A stretch of 16,126 nt of DNA from Microbacterium sp. GTDB lineage: Bacteria > Actinomycetota > Actinomycetes > Actinomycetales > Microbacteriaceae. Below, one piece after another: positions 14,343-16,126 of this stretch. The notes under the pieces were generated by a model that did no database searches, had not been told where the DNA came from, and saw nothing but the letters and a program-made list of their open reading frames with translations. The stretch covers positions 1 through 16,126 of the forward strand of contig JAITUD010000531.1 in the NCBI GenBank assembly GCA_031286555.1. Reading direction: 5' to 3'. Made by a program: the position numbers and the translations under genes. Within the stretch, counting starts at the first letter, position 1; the number at the start of each line of letters is the position of its first letter.

Positions 14343-14468
14343 GAAGATCAGCGGCAGCAGGGACAGGGCCGCGACGAGGATGCTCGCGAGGACGACACCG
14401 AGGGGCGGGCGAGGCCTCGTGGCCTGGCCCGCCCCTCGCGGAGCCGTGGTCGTCGTGATGATCCGACC
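14343..14468 (-). other. Probable N-terminal coding part of the permease without a normal start codon
   Basis: This stretch is open in the permease frame. It reads TTTTAPRGAGQATRPRPP followed by a membrane segment, LGVVLASILVAALSLLPLIF, that runs straight into the annotated permease. A short basic tail and first helix of this kind are what the family has. No ATG, GTG or TTG occurs in frame. The best candidates are the two ATC codons at 14462-14460 and 14459-14457, four and seven bases after AAGG (14470-14467). A mutated ATG or a sequence error would explain it as well. Confidence 0.6.
14399..14438 (-). repeat. Very stable hairpin at the binding-protein/permease junction
   Basis: The outer stem of 12 pairs, CGAGGGGCGGGC (14399-14410) with its complement (14427-14438), is almost all G:C. 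After one G-G mismatch come five more pairs around a four-base loop (14417-14420). It lies about 30 bases after the binding-protein stop. No T-run follows on the minus strand, so it fits an mRNA-stabilising or expression-balancing structure better than a full terminator. It overlaps the probable permease N-terminus. Confidence 0.65.
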
Positions 14469-15506
14469 TTAGAGCAGACCCGCCTGCGTCATCAGATCGG
14501 TGACCTGCTTGGAGTTCAGCGTCGAGGGATCGACCTCCGGGGCGTCCAGTTCGCTGAGCGGCACCAGCTGCTTGTTGGCCGGAACGTCGGAGCCGACGGT
14601 GTACTCGAAGGAGGTGCCGTTCTCCAGCACTTCCTGGCCCTTGACGCCGGTGACGAAGGCCAGGAACTTCTGGGCGGCCTCCTGGTGCTTGCTCGACTTC
14701 AGCACCCCGCCGCCGGAGATCGACACGAAGGCGCCAGGATCCTGGTTCTTGAAGTAGTGCAGGGCGACGTTGTCGGAGTTCTCGCCGGTCTGGGCCTGGT
14801 CGCCGAACCAGTAGTAGTGGTAGATGATGGCGCCGTCGACCTCACCGGCGTTGACGGCCTTCATCGCCGTGGAGTTGCCCTTGTAGGCGACCGAGTTGGT
14901 CTTCATCGCCTTGAGCCACGCCTCCGTGGCATCCGCGCCCTTCAGCTGCACCATCGCGGAGACGATGGCCTGGAAGTCAGCTCCGGAGGGGGAAGTCGCC
15001 CAGCGGCCCTTCCATGCGGAGTCGGCCAGGTCCATCATCGACTTCGGCAGGTCGGCCTCGGTGAGCTTGCCGGTGTTGTAGGCGAACACCGTGGAGCGGG
15101 CGGCGATGCCGACCCACTTCTCGGTCGACGGCCGGAACTCCGCGGGGACGTTCTTCAGTGCCTCCGCGCCGGGAGAGGCGAACAGGCCGGCCTTCTCGAC
15201 CGCCGTCATCGACGGCGAGTTCTCCGTGAGGAAGACGTCGGCAGGGGAGCGGTCGCCCTCCTGGATGATCTGGTTCGACATCTCGGTGTCGTCACCGTTG
15301 CGCACCTGCACCTTGATGCCGGTCTCGGCGGTGAACGCGTCGATCCACTCCTTGGTGAGGCTCTCGTGCTGCGCGTTGTAGACCGTGATGGTCTGGTCCT
15401 CGGGCCCTGCGGAACCGGAGTCGGCGGGGGCGCTGCAGGCGGTCAGGGCGAGCGCGGTGACGGTGGCGGCGGCTGCGGCGGCCAGCACGCGAAGGCGACG
15501 ATTCAC
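14469..15506 (-). CDS. Ferric-iron ABC transporter, substrate-binding lipoprotein (FbpA-like)
   Basis: A 345-residue extracellular iron-binding lipoprotein. A basic start (VNRRLRVLAAA) and hydrophobic stretch end in the lipobox LTAC with the modified cysteine at 24. The mature domain follows the FbpA pattern. YNAQHESL supplies H47, RSPADVFLTEN supplies E95, and YHYYWF supplies the tyrosine pair Y231/Y232, matching the His, Glu and two Tyr that hold ferric iron in FbpA. GAFVSISGGGVLKSS and KFLAFVTGVKGQEVL are also typical. The GTG at 15506 is chosen because AAGGA lies five bases upstream; the ATG at 15554 would add 16 residues, overlap the promoter -10 and lack a binding site. It is the first gene of the importer operon. 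An iron box covers its promoter, so it should be made when iron is scarce. Confidence 0.93.
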   Translation of the reverse strand: MNRRLRVLAAAAAATVTALALTACSAPADSGSAGPEDQTITVYNAQHESLTKEWIDAFTAETGIKVQVRNGDDTEMSNQIIQEGDRSPADVFLTENSPSMTAVEKAGLFASPGAEALKNVPAEFRPSTEKWVGIAARSTVFAYNTGKLTEADLPKSMMDLADSAWKGRWATSPSGADFQAIVSAMVQLKGADATEAWLKAMKTNSVAYKGNSTAMKAVNAGEVDGAIIYHYYWFGDQAQTGENSDNVALHYFKNQDPGAFVSISGGGVLKSSKHQEAAQKFLAFVTGVKGQEVLENGTSFEYTVGSDVPANKQLVPLSELDAPEVDPSTLNSKQVTDLMTQAGLL

Positions 15507-15549
15507 GATGATCCTTCGATGGGGAGAGCGCCGCGATGGCGGCCTTTCA

Positions 15550-15579
15550 AGCATAGGTAAGGCAATCCTAAGGGTGCAA
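15550..15579 (-). promoter_or_regulatory. Candidate promoter of the iron importer operon
   Basis: On the minus strand, -10 TATGCT (15555-15550) and a weak -35 TTGCAC (15579-15574) are separated by 18 bases. Transcription would start near 15543, giving a leader of about 37 bases with a ribosome binding site. The iron box overlaps the -10 and spacer. Confidence 0.5.
15553..15571. promoter_or_regulatory. DtxR/IdeR-type iron box
   Basis: ATAGGTAAGGCAATCCTAA agrees at 15 of 19 positions with the consensus TTAGGTTAGGCTAACCTAA; two of the four differences are A/T swaps that the degenerate consensus allows. It overlaps the -10 and spacer of the importer promoter, where a repressor loaded with Fe(II) would block transcription. 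It lies 47-65 bases upstream of the binding-protein start. Confidence 0.85.
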
Positions 15580-15609
15580 ACTCTGAGCGTTCGGATCTGC
15601 CGATATGAA

Positions 15610-15620
15610 ACATCCGATGT
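15610..15620. promoter_or_regulatory. Possible operator in front of the fucosidase gene
   Basis: ACATC-C-GATGT is a perfect 11-base palindrome, 19 bases before the fucosidase ATG. Part of it also pairs with TCGGAT at 15591-15596 (with ATCCGA, 15612-15617). Position and symmetry would suit a sugar-responsive repressor, but the site is short and no clear promoter is seen. Confidence 0.3.
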
Positions 15621-15638
15621 CTATGCCAGGATTGACGT

Positions 15639-16126
15639 ATGCGGCAGGAATGGTTCGATGAGGCCCGGTTCGGGATGTTCGTGCACTTCGGTGCGTACAG
15701 TGTGGCGGCGCGCCACGAGTGGGTGCAGAACTACGAGCGTCTGACCGACGAGGAGTACCTGCCGTATGTCGAGCACTTCGACCCCGACCTCTTCGACGCC
15801 CGCGCGCTGGCGCGGCGGGCGAAGGAGACCGGGATGGGGTACGTGGTGCTGACGACCAAGCACCACGACGGCTTCTGCCTGTGGGACACCGATGAGACCG
15901 AGTTCTCGACGGTCACCACCTGCGGCCGCGACCGGGTGCGCGAGTTCGTCGACGCCGTGCGCGCCGAGGGGCTGCGGGTGGGCTTCTACCACTCGCTGCT
16001 GGACTGGCATCACCCCGACTTCACTGTCGACTGGAACCATCCCCGCCGGGACGACGCCGCCGGCAGTGCACTCAACGAGGGCCGCGACATGGCGCGCTAC
16101 CGCGCATATCTGCATGCCCAGGTGCG
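15639..16126 (+). CDS. Alpha-L-fucosidase, GH29 family (5' part only)
   Basis: The first 162 residues of a glycoside hydrolase that releases L-fucose from glycans; the gene runs off the window without a stop. Family 29 landmarks are clear: WFDEARFGMFVHFGAYS (5-21), the histidine pair in TTKHHDGFCLWD (72-83), and GLRVGFYHSLLDWHHPD (111-127). The catalytic aspartate would be expected beyond the visible part. There is no signal peptide, so the enzyme should act in the cytoplasm on imported oligosaccharides. The ATG at 15639 is fixed by an in-frame TGA at 15633-15635, and AGGA at 15628-15631 can serve as ribosome binding site. It is transcribed away from the iron importer across a 132-base gap. 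Any partner genes lie outside the window. Confidence 0.9.
   Translation, partial: MRQEWFDEARFGMFVHFGAYSVAARHEWVQNYERLTDEEYLPYVEHFDPDLFDARALARRAKETGMGYVVLTTKHHDGFCLWDTDETEFSTVTTCGRDRVREFVDAVRAEGLRVGFYHSLLDWHHPDFTVDWNHPRRDDAAGSALNEGRDMARYRAYLHAQV

Noticed and set aside
15507..15554. Upstream ATG start for the iron-binding lipoprotein
   Set aside because: It would overlap the promoter -10, lacks a ribosome binding site, and spoils the signal peptide. The GTG at 15506 has AAGGA at good spacing.

Overview
This is an ordinary-looking chromosomal stretch of a high-G+C Gram-positive bacterium. Codons end almost always in G or C, and start signals include GTG starts and TANNNT -10 hexamers placed directly before start codons. 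A DtxR/IdeR-type iron box and an intergenic repeat that I recall from Microbacteriaceae genomes are also present. Together these suggest an actinobacterium of the Microbacteriaceae, most likely Microbacterium or a close relative. The genus is an inference; no marker gene is in the window.

Layout. (1) 1-2056, plus strand: the end of scoA, then scoB and a thiolase, a compact operon for using acetoacetate or other 3-oxoacids. (2) 2060-2338, minus strand: a small two-helix membrane protein that converges on the thiolase. (3) 2376-3716: an MFS transporter behind a leader with three perfect hairpins. (4) 3770-6468: otsA, a small lipoprotein gene, and otsB, giving the two-step synthesis of trehalose. 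(5) 6478-11683: ilvD, ilvB, ilvN and ilvC, the common enzymes of valine and isoleucine synthesis, ending in a strong bidirectional terminator. (6) 11749-15506, minus strand: ATPase, fused permease and lipoprotein binding protein of a ferric-iron ABC importer, with an iron box over its promoter. (7) From 15639, plus strand: the start of a GH29 alpha-L-fucosidase gene that runs off the window.

I found no mobile element, CRISPR array, RNA gene or wholly novel gene system. The points most worth a second look are local. The last 97 codons of ilvD have codon use quite unlike the rest of the gene, which suggests a recombined 3' end. The iron permease has a first membrane segment but no normal start codon for it, and it shares the frame of the binding-protein gene across one stop codon, with a very stable hairpin at the junction. 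The MFS leader carries three hairpins in a row. Three genes have a -10 hexamer exactly six bases before ATG, the signature of leaderless mRNAs. A lipoprotein gene is lodged between otsA and otsB and coupled to otsB.
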